A program made the position numbers and the translations under genes. From Candidatus Puniceispirillum sp. (GTDB lineage: Bacteria > Pseudomonadota > Alphaproteobacteria > Caedimonadales > UBA1908): a stretch of DNA of 64,000 bases. The notes under the pieces were generated by a model. That model had not been told where the DNA came from. It made no database searches and saw only the letters and a list, made by a program, of their open reading frames with translations. The first letter of the stretch is position 1; every line of letters begins with the position of its first letter. The DNA lies in contig PNJU01000010.1 of NCBI GenBank assembly GCA_013822015.1, positions 62,001 through 126,000 on the forward strand. The letters are read 5' to 3'. Shown here in pieces: positions 17,806-26,588 of the stretch.

Positions 17806-19119
17806 TCAGATGGCGAGGTCGGTTGCCTCCTTGCCCGTAGCACTTTCTTGCAGAGCGCGCAGCTCCTCACGGCGCGTGGTCAGTTGAGCGCTAAAGCGCA
17901 ACGCTGCCGCCTTAAGGTCACACGAAGATGAAGAACTGTTGGTGATACGCTGGAGGTACTGGGCTGATTCATCCAGGAGGTCAAGATGGAATAGGGTTTT
18001 TGCCAGGGCAAAGTATGCTTGCCAGCGTAAGCGAGAGCTGCTTTTGTGGCATGTCGTGAAAGCCCTTGCGGCCTCTTGGAGCTTTTCCTGGCCCACTTGG
18101 GTGTGGGGCCCTGCCTCTTTGCTGCACAAAGTTTCGTTGAGAAGGCGTATGCCACAATTGTATAAAACTGTGGTTTGCTCACTTTTAGGAATGCCTGCGC
18201 CAGGCTTATCTTCAGGGACAAGGATTGGGCTACTGCTGTGTTGTGCGCGTTTTGACACGTCACTCTTTTCGCCCGCTTTACGGCGCCTTTTCACGCCGTG
18301 GGATGAGGTCTTGACCTCGACGAATGTGGTCACAGGGTCCGCCGCGTTCGCCCCATCTTCTTGCCTTTCATTGGCATGGGCCGCCCACACATGAGGGACG
18401 TCAGATTGTAGTGGGTATGGATTCTCCTGGACTGGGAAATACAATTCGTCGCACACCAATGTGAGGCCACCAGACAAGGAATCCGAGTAACTTTCTTCAT
18501 AGTAAAGGATAGGTGCTGGCGCACTTGTGGCGCTTGTCGCTTCGCCAGAATCCCAAGCGCCGTTGTGTTGGCCAGATGATGTGGTTGTGGGGGCGCCCCA
18601 TCCAAAGGGAGGTGGCGTGTGACCCGCTTCAGGCTGTTGCACACCATGGGCTTTGCACGCGTTGCACAGCGCAGATGGGTGATACCATATCTGGCGGGTG
18701 CTGAGTTGGTGTGTGCCGTAGCTCTTGGTGCGTGACATGGCGATGCCGCCGTGGGCCTGAGAGGTAGACTGCACTGGTTGGTTGCCCACGAAAGGAGCGA
18801 ACCCATGGCCCATGGGTATGGACGTGAAGTATGGCGGCTGGTTAAAGGCTAGAGCCTGGGCGCCCTGATAAGAACCGTATGACATTGGGACACCTTCTGG
18901 GCTTGGATGGCGCCACAGGGGTGCTTGGTTCACAGCTGCGGGCGCGCCGTATTGATGGTCAGGGTAGGGGTGCCGAGCGCTGGGGGCGAGGGAAGCCTCC
19001 TCCCCAAAGGGTGATTCAGATCCCTTGGCGTCAAAAAGCGGATTGCATTTATCGTACGGGCAGCCATAAATTTGTGATGTAAAAAGTAAGAAAGCAGTAA
19101 TAGAAAAAATTTTATTCAT
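17806..19119 (-). CDS. Secreted protein with Pro/His/Tyr-rich head and helical tail, unknown function
   Basis: A 437-residue protein with a signal peptide (MNKIFSITAFLLFTSQIYG) followed by CPYDKC. Residues about 40-220 are low-complexity, rich in Pro, His, Tyr, Gln and Gly, and probably disordered; a CNAC motif lies near residue 152. A basic patch (GVKRRRKAGEKSD) near 275 resembles a nuclear-localisation-like cluster, which may be chance. From about residue 315 the protein is helical with TPR-like spacing (KLQEAARAFTTC, AYFALAKTLFHLDLLDESAQYLQRI). No family is recognised. The layout resembles secreted host-interaction proteins, but that is inference. Confidence 0.7.
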   Translation of the reverse strand: MNKIFSITAFLLFTSQIYGCPYDKCNPLFDAKGSESPFGEEASLAPSARHPYPDHQYGAPAAVNQAPLWRHPSPEGVPMSYGSYQGAQALAFNQPPYFTSIPMGHGFAPFVGNQPVQSTSQAHGGIAMSRTKSYGTHQLSTRQIWYHPSALCNACKAHGVQQPEAGHTPPPFGWGAPTTTSSGQHNGAWDSGEATSATSAPAPILYYEESYSDSLSGGLTLVCDELYFPVQENPYPLQSDVPHVWAAHANERQEDGANAADPVTTFVEVKTSSHGVKRRRKAGEKSDVSKRAQHSSSPILVPEDKPGAGIPKSEQTTVLYNCGIRLLNETLCSKEAGPHTQVGQEKLQEAARAFTTCHKSSSRLRWQAYFALAKTLFHLDLLDESAQYLQRITNSSSSSCDLKAAALRFSAQLTTRREELRALQESATGKEATDLAI

Positions 19120-19650
19120 TTTCTGTTTACCTTAAAAAAACCATTAACAGCTGTAGATGGTGATACATATGTTTGTCAAGCGTATTTGCCAATATGGATA
19201 AAAATAGGCAAATATCCCTTTAATATTGGCACCATCTGCCAAGTTTTCAGCAAAAAAACGTTCTGGAAGGGGCGGGCAAAAATGTAAAAAACGCTTTCGT
19301 TGCACGCCCCCCCCGTGCGCATGCATGCTTGCCTGATGAGATAGGACATGGGTAAAAGGTGCTGAGCTTCTCTTGTTGTTGACTGTGTGCCTGCACTCTA
19401 TGTCCTAATAAAATACCTTCTTGCGTGCACAAACAATCCGCCCATAGGAAGATGTCTTTGAGTGGGATGGTCGTGCACCACCTTGGCGGTTTTGCCTATG
19501 GTCAGTTGGGGTGGATAAAAAGCACGCATTTGACTCAAAGTCTTCTTGCATTTTAATTAAAATGTTGCATGTTGCGCTGCCTTCTGGCACCTTTTTGCCC
19601 TGAGGAGGGCCTTGTGTGTCAGGGCCCATGGGATCACAAATGAGGACAAT
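19120..19650. other. Intergenic region between divergent genes
   Basis: About 530 AT-rich bases upstream of both the minus-strand secreted protein and hppA. A 7-bp inverted repeat ATTTGCC/GGCAAAT (19184-19190 and 19207-19213), about 65 bases upstream of the minus-strand start, could be an operator. No ORF with a ribosome site and no RNA gene is recognised. A short minus-strand frame at 19405-19629 has no supporting features. Confidence 0.35.
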
Positions 19651-21732
19651 ATGATGGAAAATATGTTCATCATAGGGTGCGCACTCTTGGCGCTTCTCTA
19701 TGGTTTGATTGCCGGGCGATCGGTGTTAAGTGCGCCGGCCGGAAACGAGCGCATGCAAGAAATTGCCTCCGCCATTCAGGTGGGTGCAAAGGCTTATCTC
19801 AACAGACAATATAAGACCATTACCTTTGTGGGTGTGGGTGTGGCTTTGGCCCTTTACTTTTTGCTTGGATACTATGCAACCGTTGGCTTTGTACTGGGTG
19901 CGTTTTTGTCGGGTCTGACGGGCTACATCGGGATGAACGTGTCCGTGCGTGCCAATGTGCGCACCGCAGAGGCCGCTCGCTCTGGCATGGCTCCAGCCCT
20001 AGATATTGCCTTCAAAGGCGGCGCCATCACAGGCCTTTTGGTGGTGGGTCTTGGCCTTTTGGGCGTGAGCCTTTACTATTTCTATCTCAAGAGCCTAGGT
20101 CTTGATGAGCGCGTACTTCTAGAGGCCCTTGTGTCTTTGGGCTTTGGTGCGTCCCTGATTTCCATCTTCGCGCGTCTGGGTGGCGGTATCTTCACCAAGG
20201 GCGCCGACGTAGGTGCGGATCTGGTGGGCAAGATTGAGGCCGGCATTCCTGAGGATGACCCCCGTAACCCAGCGGTGATTGCCGATAACGTGGGCGACAA
20301 CGTGGGCGACTGCGCCGGTATGGCTGCGGACCTTTTTGAGACCTATGTGGTGACTCTTGTGGCGACCATGCTCCTTGCCTCTATCTTTACGGTGGGCGCA
20401 GCGCGCGAGGCCCTCATGATGTATCCCCTGTCCATTGGCGCCGTATGTATCATCGGATCTGTGTTGGGCACATTCTTTGTCAAGCTCGGTTCAAAAAAAG
20501 ACGTTATGCAAGCGCTTTACAAGGGGCTGATCGCATGTGGTCTATTCTCCGCTGTCATGATTTACTTCCTGACGGGTCACCTTTTTGAGGGGCTTGAGTC
20601 CTTTGACGTTGCAGGTGTGAACGTGACCGCTCATAATCTTTTGATGTGCGTGGCCATTGGATTCGTTGTCACGGGCCTTCTCGTATGGGCTACGGAATAT
20701 TACACCTCTACCAAGTTCCGCCCAGTGCGCAGCGTGGCGGCGGCGTCTGTGACAGGTCACGCCACTAACATCATTCAAGGGTTGGCTGTGTCCATGGAGG
20801 CGTGCGCTCTTCCAGTGCTTGTGATTTGCGCGGGTATTTTAGCTGCATTCTTGCAAGCCGGGATTCTGGGCGTGTCCATTGCCGCAACAGCCATGCTGTC
20901 TTTGGCAGGTATGATTGTGGCCCTTGACGCGTTTGGTCCCATTACAGACAACGCAGGTGGTATTACAGAGATGTCTGAGCTGCCTGCGAGCGTGCGTGAG
21001 GTGACCGACGCCCTTGACGCCGTTGGTAACACCACAAAGGCTGTGACGAAGGGTTACGCCATCGGGTCTGCGGCCCTTGCGGCGCTTGTGCTCTTTGCGG
21101 CTTACACCCAGGATCTGAAGCACTATTTCCCAAGTGTGAACGCCACCTTCCAACTCCAAGATCCATACGTTGTGATTGGTCTTTTTGTGGGTGGTCTCCT
21201 GCCGTACCTCTTTGGTGCCATGGGCATGATGGCCGTGGGACGCGCGGGCGGTGAAGTGGTTGTAGAAGTGCGTCGTCAGTTCAAGGAAATCCCAGGAATT
21301 ATGACGGGACAAGCAAAACCTGATTATTCTCGGGCCGTTGATTTGCTCACACGCTCTGCCATTCGTGAGATGATCCTGCCGTCACTTCTGCCCGTGTTGG
21401 CACCCGTTGTCTGCTGGGCACTCATTCGTGCCATTGCTGGTATGGAAGCTGCCTTCACGACTCTGGGCGCCATGCTCCTTGGTACCATTGTGACGGGCCT
21501 TTTCGTGGCCATCTCCATGACATCCGGTGGTGGTGCATGGGATAATGCCAAGAAGTATATCGAGGACGGTGCCCATGGTGGCAAGGGTTCTGAGGCACAC
21601 AAAGCGTCCGTGACAGGTGACACAGTGGGTGATCCTTATAAGGATACTGCTGGTCCAGCCATCAACCCAATGATCAAGATCATTAACATTGTGGCATTGC
21701 TGCTTTTGGCAACACTGGCGCACTTCTTCTAA
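19651..21732 (+). CDS. hppA: K+-independent H+-translocating pyrophosphatase
   Basis: A membrane-embedded pyrophosphatase of 693 residues that couples PPi hydrolysis to proton pumping. Sixteen or so helices are visible. The substrate-binding loops include [18 protein letters not shown] near residue 170 and [19 protein letters not shown] near 205, and the C-terminal loops [12 protein letters not shown] and [14 protein letters not shown]. The diagnostic GNTTKA (Lys where K+-dependent enzymes have Ala) places it in the K+-independent H+-pumping group. ATG 19651 is preceded by TGAGGA at good spacing. A strong terminator follows, so it is a single-gene unit. Confidence 0.97.
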   Translation: MMENMFIIGCALLALLYGLIAGRSVLSAPAGNERMQEIASAIQVGAKAYLNRQYKTITFVGVGVALALYFLLGYYATVGFVLGAFLSGLTGYIGMNVSVRANVRTAEAARSGMAPALDIAFKGGAITGLLVVGLGLLGVSLYYFYLKSLGLDERVLLEALVSLGFGASLISIFARLGGGIFTKGADVGADLVGKIEAGIPEDDPRNPAVIADNVGDNVGDCAGMAADLFETYVVTLVATMLLASIFTVGAAREALMMYPLSIGAVCIIGSVLGTFFVKLGSKKDVMQALYKGLIACGLFSAVMIYFLTGHLFEGLESFDVAGVNVTAHNLLMCVAIGFVVTGLLVWATEYYTSTKFRPVRSVAAASVTGHATNIIQGLAVSMEACALPVLVICAGILAAFLQAGILGVSIAATAMLSLAGMIVALDAFGPITDNAGGITEMSELPASVREVTDALDAVGNTTKAVTKGYAIGSAALAALVLFAAYTQDLKHYFPSVNATFQLQDPYVVIGLFVGGLLPYLFGAMGMMAVGRAGGEVVVEVRRQFKEIPGIMTGQAKPDYSRAVDLLTRSAIREMILPSLLPVLAPVVCWALIRAIAGMEAAFTTLGAMLLGTIVTGLFVAISMTSGGGAWDNAKKYIEDGAHGGKGSEAHKASVTGDTVGDPYKDTAGPAINPMIKIINIVALLLLATLAHFF

Positions 21733-21756
21733 GAAGAAGGTCTTGTGATCAAAGGA

Positions 21757-21786
21757 GGGTGCCCTTTTGGGAGGGCACCCTTTTTT
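21757..21786 (+). terminator. Rho-independent terminator of hppA
   Basis: A perfect 8-bp GC-rich stem (21757-21764 with 21773-21780), eight-base loop and six T residues, 24 bases after the hppA stop. Confidence 0.92.
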
Positions 21787-21861
21787 ATGCGCGTTAAATT
21801 TACCTAAAATTAATCTTATTAAGATAGATTAACAAATAGGCAGAGTTCGTTTCGTAGGACA

Positions 21862-22962
21862 GTGTGTGTTGTGCCTTCCTTGTGTCTGATGTTTACGGGC
21901 TCTGCCGCCGAGGTGCCTTCCTTCCTTGTTGAGGAGGCGCAAAGCTTTTTTGGAGAGATTTCCCGTCCCTGCTTCCTGATCCATGAGCCAGAGAAACTGG
22001 GCACAGAACCAGGTGCGTTTGTTGTGACGCGTGTGGCAGCAAGACAGGATATTGCACGCGCCCGCGCAGTTTTTGAGGGGCCGGTGGTTGTGGTGGCCAT
22101 GACTTACCAGGGCTCCCCCACCCAGTCAGCCTGCAACTTCTTTGACGCTGATCTTTTGATCGACGCGAAAAAGCCTTTGGAGGCAAGGCGTCACCTGCGC
22201 CGCTTTTTATCTCTTGTATACAATCACCCATGGATTCCGCCCGACCGCGCAGAAACAGCCATGATGCAGGCCTTTGTGGCCCGCCTTGCCTCCTCGGACG
22301 CGTCCCGCCAAGTGGGGGCCAGCATCGTGTCCCCATCGGGATACATTCTCTCAACGGGCTATAACGAGGTACCCATGGCAGGGGGCGGGCACTACCACAA
22401 TCAAGTGGCCAAAGGGCAAGACCACCGGGACTGGGTGGAGAAGAAAAACCCCAGCATGAAGATGAAGCGAGAGATGCTCTTGGAGCTTCTAGGGTATCTG
22501 GGCAGCCTTGAGGGAGTGACACTGCCTGCGCGCCTGACCCATGAGGACTTTGACGCGCTTCTTTTATCCCTCAAGGCCAACACGTCTTTCATGGATATTT
22601 TAGAGTACGCGCGCAACATCCACGCGGAAATGAGCGCGCTTATTGCGGCCCTGACGCTCGGGCACTCCCTGACAGGGGCAACCCTCTATACCACCACCTT
22701 TCCCTGCCACAACTGCACCAAACACCTTGTGGGGGCGGGCCTTACCCGCGTGATCTATCTTGATCCCTTCTCCAAAAGCCGGGCGCTAGAGATGTTTGGG
22801 GATAGCGTGACGTGCGTGCGGGAGAATTCCCAAGATACACGCGTGCTCCTTGAACAATTTACGGGTGTTGCACCAAAGCGGTACGCGCTGTTTGAAGCAC
22901 CACAGCGCGAGGATGGTCTCGGGTTACAAGCACAGTGGCAGCCAAAATTACGTCTCGTTTAG
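21862..22962 (+). CDS. AvcD-like dCTP/dCMP deaminase lacking the N-terminal P-loop
   Basis: A zinc deaminase (366 residues from GTG 21862; GTG 21871 or ATG 21889 are alternative starts). The zinc site is HAEM (His254, Glu256) and PCHNC (Cys282, Cys285), followed by GAGLTRVIYLDPFSKSRALE, which matches the anti-phage dCTP deaminase (AvcD) family. The middle region RRFLSLVYNHPWIPPDRAE...RLASSDASRQVGASIVSP-TGYNEVPMAGGGHYH is also typical of that family. AvcD proteins usually begin with a P-loop kinase-like domain; here only its C-terminal part (about residues 15-115) remains and no Walker A is present. The hppA terminator lies just upstream, leaving no room for it. Defence by dCTP depletion, or a housekeeping nucleotide role, are both possible. 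Confidence 0.8.
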   Translation: MCVVPSLCLMFTGSAAEVPSFLVEEAQSFFGEISRPCFLIHEPEKLGTEPGAFVVTRVAARQDIARARAVFEGPVVVVAMTYQGSPTQSACNFFDADLLIDAKKPLEARRHLRRFLSLVYNHPWIPPDRAETAMMQAFVARLASSDASRQVGASIVSPSGYILSTGYNEVPMAGGGHYHNQVAKGQDHRDWVEKKNPSMKMKREMLLELLGYLGSLEGVTLPARLTHEDFDALLLSLKANTSFMDILEYARNIHAEMSALIAALTLGHSLTGATLYTTTFPCHNCTKHLVGAGLTRVIYLDPFSKSRALEMFGDSVTCVRENSQDTRVLLEQFTGVAPKRYALFEAPQREDGLGLQAQWQPKLRLV

Positions 22963-23014
22963 AAAGTCGAAAGTTCTTTTCGTTACAATGGTCCTAGTAC
23001 TTCACAGGGCTTAT

Positions 23015-23749
23015 ATGATGAACAAGCGCATTTTTTTGTTTTCTCTCCTCCTGACAGCCACCATCCATGGGCCTGCCATGGGCGCCGAGTGCCCTCGTGC
23101 CTACACCAACACCGAGCTGGGAGAGCTTCTGCGGGGACAATTTCCAGGTTGGGTCGTGGTTGACAGCACACGGGCAGGCCTGCAAAGAGTCCAGAGCCAA
23201 GGGGTGGGGGCGACCTTATCTGGCCAAACCGGGGAAGCCTGTCACTACAACGCCTTACCCCAAGCAGGTCCGGCGTCCGCGTCTTCTGTAGCGCCGCCTG
23301 TGACCTTGAGCGCGTCCTCGTCACTTAGGTCTGCTCCAGGGTCAAGTGGACACCCACAACCGTCGGCGCCTGTCACGCAAACCACACCCGCAACGAACTC
23401 TGCCAGCGCGTCAAGCGCAGGCGGCAAAGCCGTTCGGTTTTCCGATGCGCCCCCTGCCGTGCGCACATTTGTGAAAGACTTCCATGCGCCTGTGGAGGCG
23501 GTCACACCTGAGTTGTCTCCAGAAAGTGAAGCCGAGCGGGCCCAGCGTAAAGCCCATGAGGAGGCGTCGAGGAACAATACTCAGCTTAATGTGCAGGGAC
23601 AAAAATCAAAAGCTGAAACAAGGCGTGAGCTTGGTCTAAGTCGCTCACCTGCGCCGCGCTCAGAGGAGGATCAGGCAGCCCAACGGGCCCTTGATCGCCA
23701 AAATGAGGCGGCCGGACAGAACGCCCTAGACTTTGAGCAGGAGTGGTAG
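23015..23749 (+). CDS. Secreted low-complexity protein of unknown function
   Basis: A 244-residue protein (ATG 23015, or 23018) with a signal peptide (NKRIFLFSLLLTATIHGPAMGA). A short ordered segment (residues 28-75, with two Cys) is followed by a Ser/Ala/Pro/Thr-rich stretch (about 90-145) and a charged, Glu/Arg/Gln-rich helical C-terminus (EAERAQRKAHEEASRNN...AAQRALDRQNEAAGQ). A longer frame from 22850 overlaps the deaminase and is rejected. A TACAAT hexamer at 22984 could be the -10 box. No domain is recognised. Confidence 0.65.
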   Translation: MMNKRIFLFSLLLTATIHGPAMGAECPRAYTNTELGELLRGQFPGWVVVDSTRAGLQRVQSQGVGATLSGQTGEACHYNALPQAGPASASSVAPPVTLSASSSLRSAPGSSGHPQPSAPVTQTTPATNSASASSAGGKAVRFSDAPPAVRTFVKDFHAPVEAVTPELSPESEAERAQRKAHEEASRNNTQLNVQGQKSKAETRRELGLSRSPAPRSEEDQAAQRALDRQNEAAGQNALDFEQEW

Positions 23750-23775
23750 GCGCTGGCGCCTTCGCAGCCAGTGCC
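23749..23775. terminator. Hairpin between convergent genes
   Basis: A 9-bp GC-rich stem with one G-U pair (23749-23757 with 23767-23775) separates the secreted-protein gene and the M16 peptidase gene. No T run follows on either strand, so its strength as a terminator is uncertain. Confidence 0.4.
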
Positions 23776-23792
23776 CTAGAAGGGTAGGGGCT

Positions 23793-25037
23793 TTAAGCGC
23801 AGGCTTTGAAGGATACCGGCGCTGTTAAAGGGCCTACCGTTGAGATGACGCCCTCTTTTGCGAACATCTCCTTTGCCAGATCCGCCACATCTTCTAGAGT
23901 AACGGACTCGATGCGGTCAATGATCTCAGCTGCTGAAACAGGACGCCCGTAAATCAGAAGCTGCTGGGCAAGCTGTTCACAGCGTGATGAGGTGCTCTCC
24001 AGGGCCATCATGAGGCTCGCCTTGAGCTGGGCCTTCACGCGGGCAATCTCACGGGGTTGGAGACTTGTATGTACCTTGTTCAGCTCATCCCTTAAAACGT
24101 CGAGGGCGTTCTGGACAGATTTTTCGCTCGTTCCCATGGAAAATCCCATCAGCCCTGCGTCGGAGTATGCGGTTGTGAAGCCATATACACTGTAGGCCAG
24201 GGCTCGCTTTTCACGAATTTCTTGGAAGAGGCGCGAGGACATGCCACCGCCCAAGACGGCTGCCAAGACACTTTGGGTATAAAAGCGCGGGTGACCAAGG
24301 CGTAGCCCCTCATAGCCGACCATGAGGTGGACTTGCTCAAGGGGTCGGTGAAGATGCAGGGCGCCTCCGGAAAAGGTCGCCTTTTCAAATGAGGTATCAA
24401 GGCTTGATGACAGGTGTTGGAATTTTTCCTCCACCAAGGCCACAAGGGCCTCATGGCGGACTTTTCCGGCTGCCGCCAGCACCATGGAGGGCGCTTTGTA
24501 GTGGGCGTCTTGATAGGCTTGGAGGGTCGCTCGCGCCATTGTGGACACACTTTCAACAGTGCCTAAAATAGAGGCACCCAGCGCCTGGTTTGCGTAGGCC
24601 GTGCGCTGAAGTTGGTCAAAAACGATATCGTCCGGGTTATCAAGGGCCTCTCCAATTTCCTGGAGGATCACGTCACGCTCCTTGATGAGCTCTTCCTCAC
24701 GGAACGTAGAAAACTGTAAAATATCAGACAGGAGGTCCACGGCCAGGGGAACGTCATCACCCAAAACCCGGGCGTAATAACACGTTGTCTCCCGGGAGGT
24801 GTAGGCATTGAGGTGCCCCCCAACTCCTTCAATGGTCTCGGCAATATCTTGGGCACTGCGGTTGGCGGTGCCTTTAAAAGCCATGTGTTCAAGAAAGTGA
24901 GACACGCCCGCCTCATGGGACGCTTCGTGGCGCGCACCTACGCCCACCCACATGCCAACGGCAGCGGTTTCAACCGTATCAATTTGATCCGTTACCACAC
25001 GAAGCCCACTGGACAGAGTCGTAATGCGTGTTGTCAT
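23793..25037 (-). CDS. M16 family zinc peptidase (processing-peptidase-like)
   Basis: A 414-residue metallopeptidase related to the mitochondrial processing peptidase beta subunit. The inverted zinc motif H-x-x-E-H appears as SHFLEHMAFKGT near residue 50, with the downstream Glu region about 75 residues later (EEELIKERDVILQEIGEALDNP). The glycine-rich and R-Y-type C-terminal region is represented by LAAVLGGGMSSRLFQEIREKRALAYSVY. ATG 25037 gives the family-typical N-terminus (TTRITTLSSGLRVVTD). It follows surf1 on the same strand; M16 genes lie near cox genes in many alphaproteobacteria. Confidence 0.93.
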   Translation of the reverse strand: MTTRITTLSSGLRVVTDQIDTVETAAVGMWVGVGARHEASHEAGVSHFLEHMAFKGTANRSAQDIAETIEGVGGHLNAYTSRETTCYYARVLGDDVPLAVDLLSDILQFSTFREEELIKERDVILQEIGEALDNPDDIVFDQLQRTAYANQALGASILGTVESVSTMARATLQAYQDAHYKAPSMVLAAAGKVRHEALVALVEEKFQHLSSSLDTSFEKATFSGGALHLHRPLEQVHLMVGYEGLRLGHPRFYTQSVLAAVLGGGMSSRLFQEIREKRALAYSVYGFTTAYSDAGLMGFSMGTSEKSVQNALDVLRDELNKVHTSLQPREIARVKAQLKASLMMALESTSSRCEQLAQQLLIYGRPVSAAEIIDRIESVTLEDVADLAKEMFAKEGVISTVGPLTAPVSFKACA

Positions 25038-25047
25038 TTTGTGTCTT

Positions 25048-25782
25048 TCAAGAAGGGCGCCCGCGCGCAGTCTGCTTCGCGATAAAGAACGCGTAGACCA
25101 CCACAAGGGCAAAGGCTAATGCATACCACGTTATGGCATAGGAGAGGTGAAAATTTCGTAAACCAGCCTTTAAAGGTTCCCCCGGCCTGGGGAAGGGGCT
25201 TAGGGAGTCTTTTTCCTGGGCAACCACATAAAAAGGAAAGAGACTCTCATCCTTAAACGCCTTTGCCCACTCGCCAGGCTCAATACTGAAGAGACGTTTT
25301 TTTTCGTACAAGTTGGCGGGTGTGAAACTATTGCGTGAAGAGGCGTCACGAATGTATCCGACAAAGGTCACAGGCCCAGAGTCGCGCTTGAGGCTCGTCT
25401 GGTCCACATTCTCCGGCATCCACCCGCGGTCGACAAGGATGCGCTCGCCGGAAGAAAGGGTAAGGGGTGTGACCACATAGGTCACCGGTTTGCCCGCATA
25501 GGTGCGCCCGTAAAGGTGTGCTTCTTCTGCGTGCACGTACGTGCCTTCTATGCGGACTTTACGGTAAAGACAGCCAGTCACGTTCTGGCGGCACTTTTCC
25601 AAATCCTGGACCGAGAGGGGGGGCTGATTTTGCTTGTCGCTCAGCTCCTGGATAAGGCCCTCTTTCCATGCAAGGCGCTGCAATTGCCAGGTACCAAGAG
25701 TTACAAGGAGACAAAATCCAAGAAACGCGAATAAGGTAGGCCAGGAAAGAATCCAGGCCCGGGCGGGGGAAGGCGTCGTCAA
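25048..25782 (-). CDS. SURF1 family oxidase assembly protein
   Basis: SURF1 assists haem a insertion into CtaD. The protein has an N-terminal helix (residues about 10-30, WPTLFAFLGFCLLVTLGTWQLQRLAWK), a periplasmic domain with GEWAKAF and RILVDRGWMP, and a C-terminal helix (YAITWYALAFALVVVYAFF). The TTG at 25782-25780 overlaps the ctaE stop and gives the normal start; GTG codons at 25797 and 25854 are alternatives that would lie inside ctaE. The product is 244 residues from the TTG. Confidence 0.92.
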   Translation of the reverse strand: MTTPSPARAWILSWPTLFAFLGFCLLVTLGTWQLQRLAWKEGLIQELSDKQNQPPLSVQDLEKCRQNVTGCLYRKVRIEGTYVHAEEAHLYGRTYAGKPVTYVVTPLTLSSGERILVDRGWMPENVDQTSLKRDSGPVTFVGYIRDASSRNSFTPANLYEKKRLFSIEPGEWAKAFKDESLFPFYVVAQEKDSLSPFPRPGEPLKAGLRNFHLSYAITWYALAFALVVVYAFFIAKQTARGRPS

Positions 25783-26567
25783 GACCCTGAGCCCCACCAG
25801 TAAATGCTGACAAACAAGAAGAGCCACACAACGTCCACAAAGTGCCAGTACCACGCGGCCCCTTCAAAGCCAAAATGATCCTTAGCCGTGAAATGGCCAG
25901 CGCGCGCCCGGAACCAAGAAACAGTCAGAAAGAGCACGCCCACAAACACGTGGAACCCGTGAAAACCCGTTGCCATGTAAAAGACCGAAGGATAGATGCC
26001 GCCCTTAAAGGCAAAGCTTGCGTGGTGGTACTCGTACGCCTGCACCATGAGGAAGACAACGCCCAAGGCAATGGTGAGGGCTGTCTGGCGCATCATGTCC
26101 TGGATTTTGCCTTCTGAAATGGCGTGGTGGGCCCAGGTCACTGTTGTGCCCGACAAAAGAAGGAGAAGCGTGTTCAAGTAAGGCAAATCAAAAGGATCTA
26201 GCGTATGGATGGATTTGGGGGGCCACACCATCCCGTTGACCTCTTTTGGAATGAGGGCAGCGTCGAAGTAGGCCCAGAAAAACGCGGCAAAGAACGCGAC
26301 TTCCGATAAAATAAAAAGCGCCATGCCTAAGCGAAAACCGTGGCGCACCACATCATTGTGTTCGGACTTTGCTTCCCGGATCACGTCGCGCCACCACGCC
26401 ACCATGGTAAACAACAGCATGGCAATGCCGATAAAGAACACGAGGGAGCTCTGGTGATGCATGGCCAGGATTGCCCCGATGGCCAGCACAAACAAGGACA
26501 GGGCGCCAACGACAGGCCATGGGCTGGGCTGAACCAGGTGGTAAGGGTGTTTTTTCGCGCTCGACAT
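25779..26567 (-). CDS. ctaE: Cytochrome c oxidase subunit III
   Basis: Subunit III (262 residues) stabilises the oxidase and its proton uptake. Seven helices are visible. Signatures are HPYHLVQPSPWPVVGALS at the N-terminus, LFILSEVAFFAAFFWAYFDA near residue 95, LLLLSGTTVTWAHHA near 135, ATGFHGFHVFVG near 200 and WYWHFVDVVWLFLF near 240. It overlaps surf1 by four bases. It is separated from the ctaC-ctaG cluster by about 20 kb and lies in the opposite orientation. Confidence 0.97.
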   Translation of the reverse strand: MSSAKKHPYHLVQPSPWPVVGALSLFVLAIGAILAMHHQSSLVFFIGIAMLLFTMVAWWRDVIREAKSEHNDVVRHGFRLGMALFILSEVAFFAAFFWAYFDAALIPKEVNGMVWPPKSIHTLDPFDLPYLNTLLLLLSGTTVTWAHHAISEGKIQDMMRQTALTIALGVVFLMVQAYEYHHASFAFKGGIYPSVFYMATGFHGFHVFVGVLFLTVSWFRARAGHFTAKDHFGFEGAAWYWHFVDVVWLFLFVSIYWWGSGS

Positions 26568-26588
26568 GACGGCTCCCTCGCTTATTCG

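Noticed and set aside
19405-19629. 74-codon minus-strand ORF upstream of hppA
   Set aside because: No ribosome site, no domain, and it spans the probable hppA promoter region.
25783-25854. Longer SURF1 N-terminus from GTG codons
   Set aside because: It would sit inside ctaE, and the TTG overlapping the ctaE stop gives the usual SURF1 beginning.
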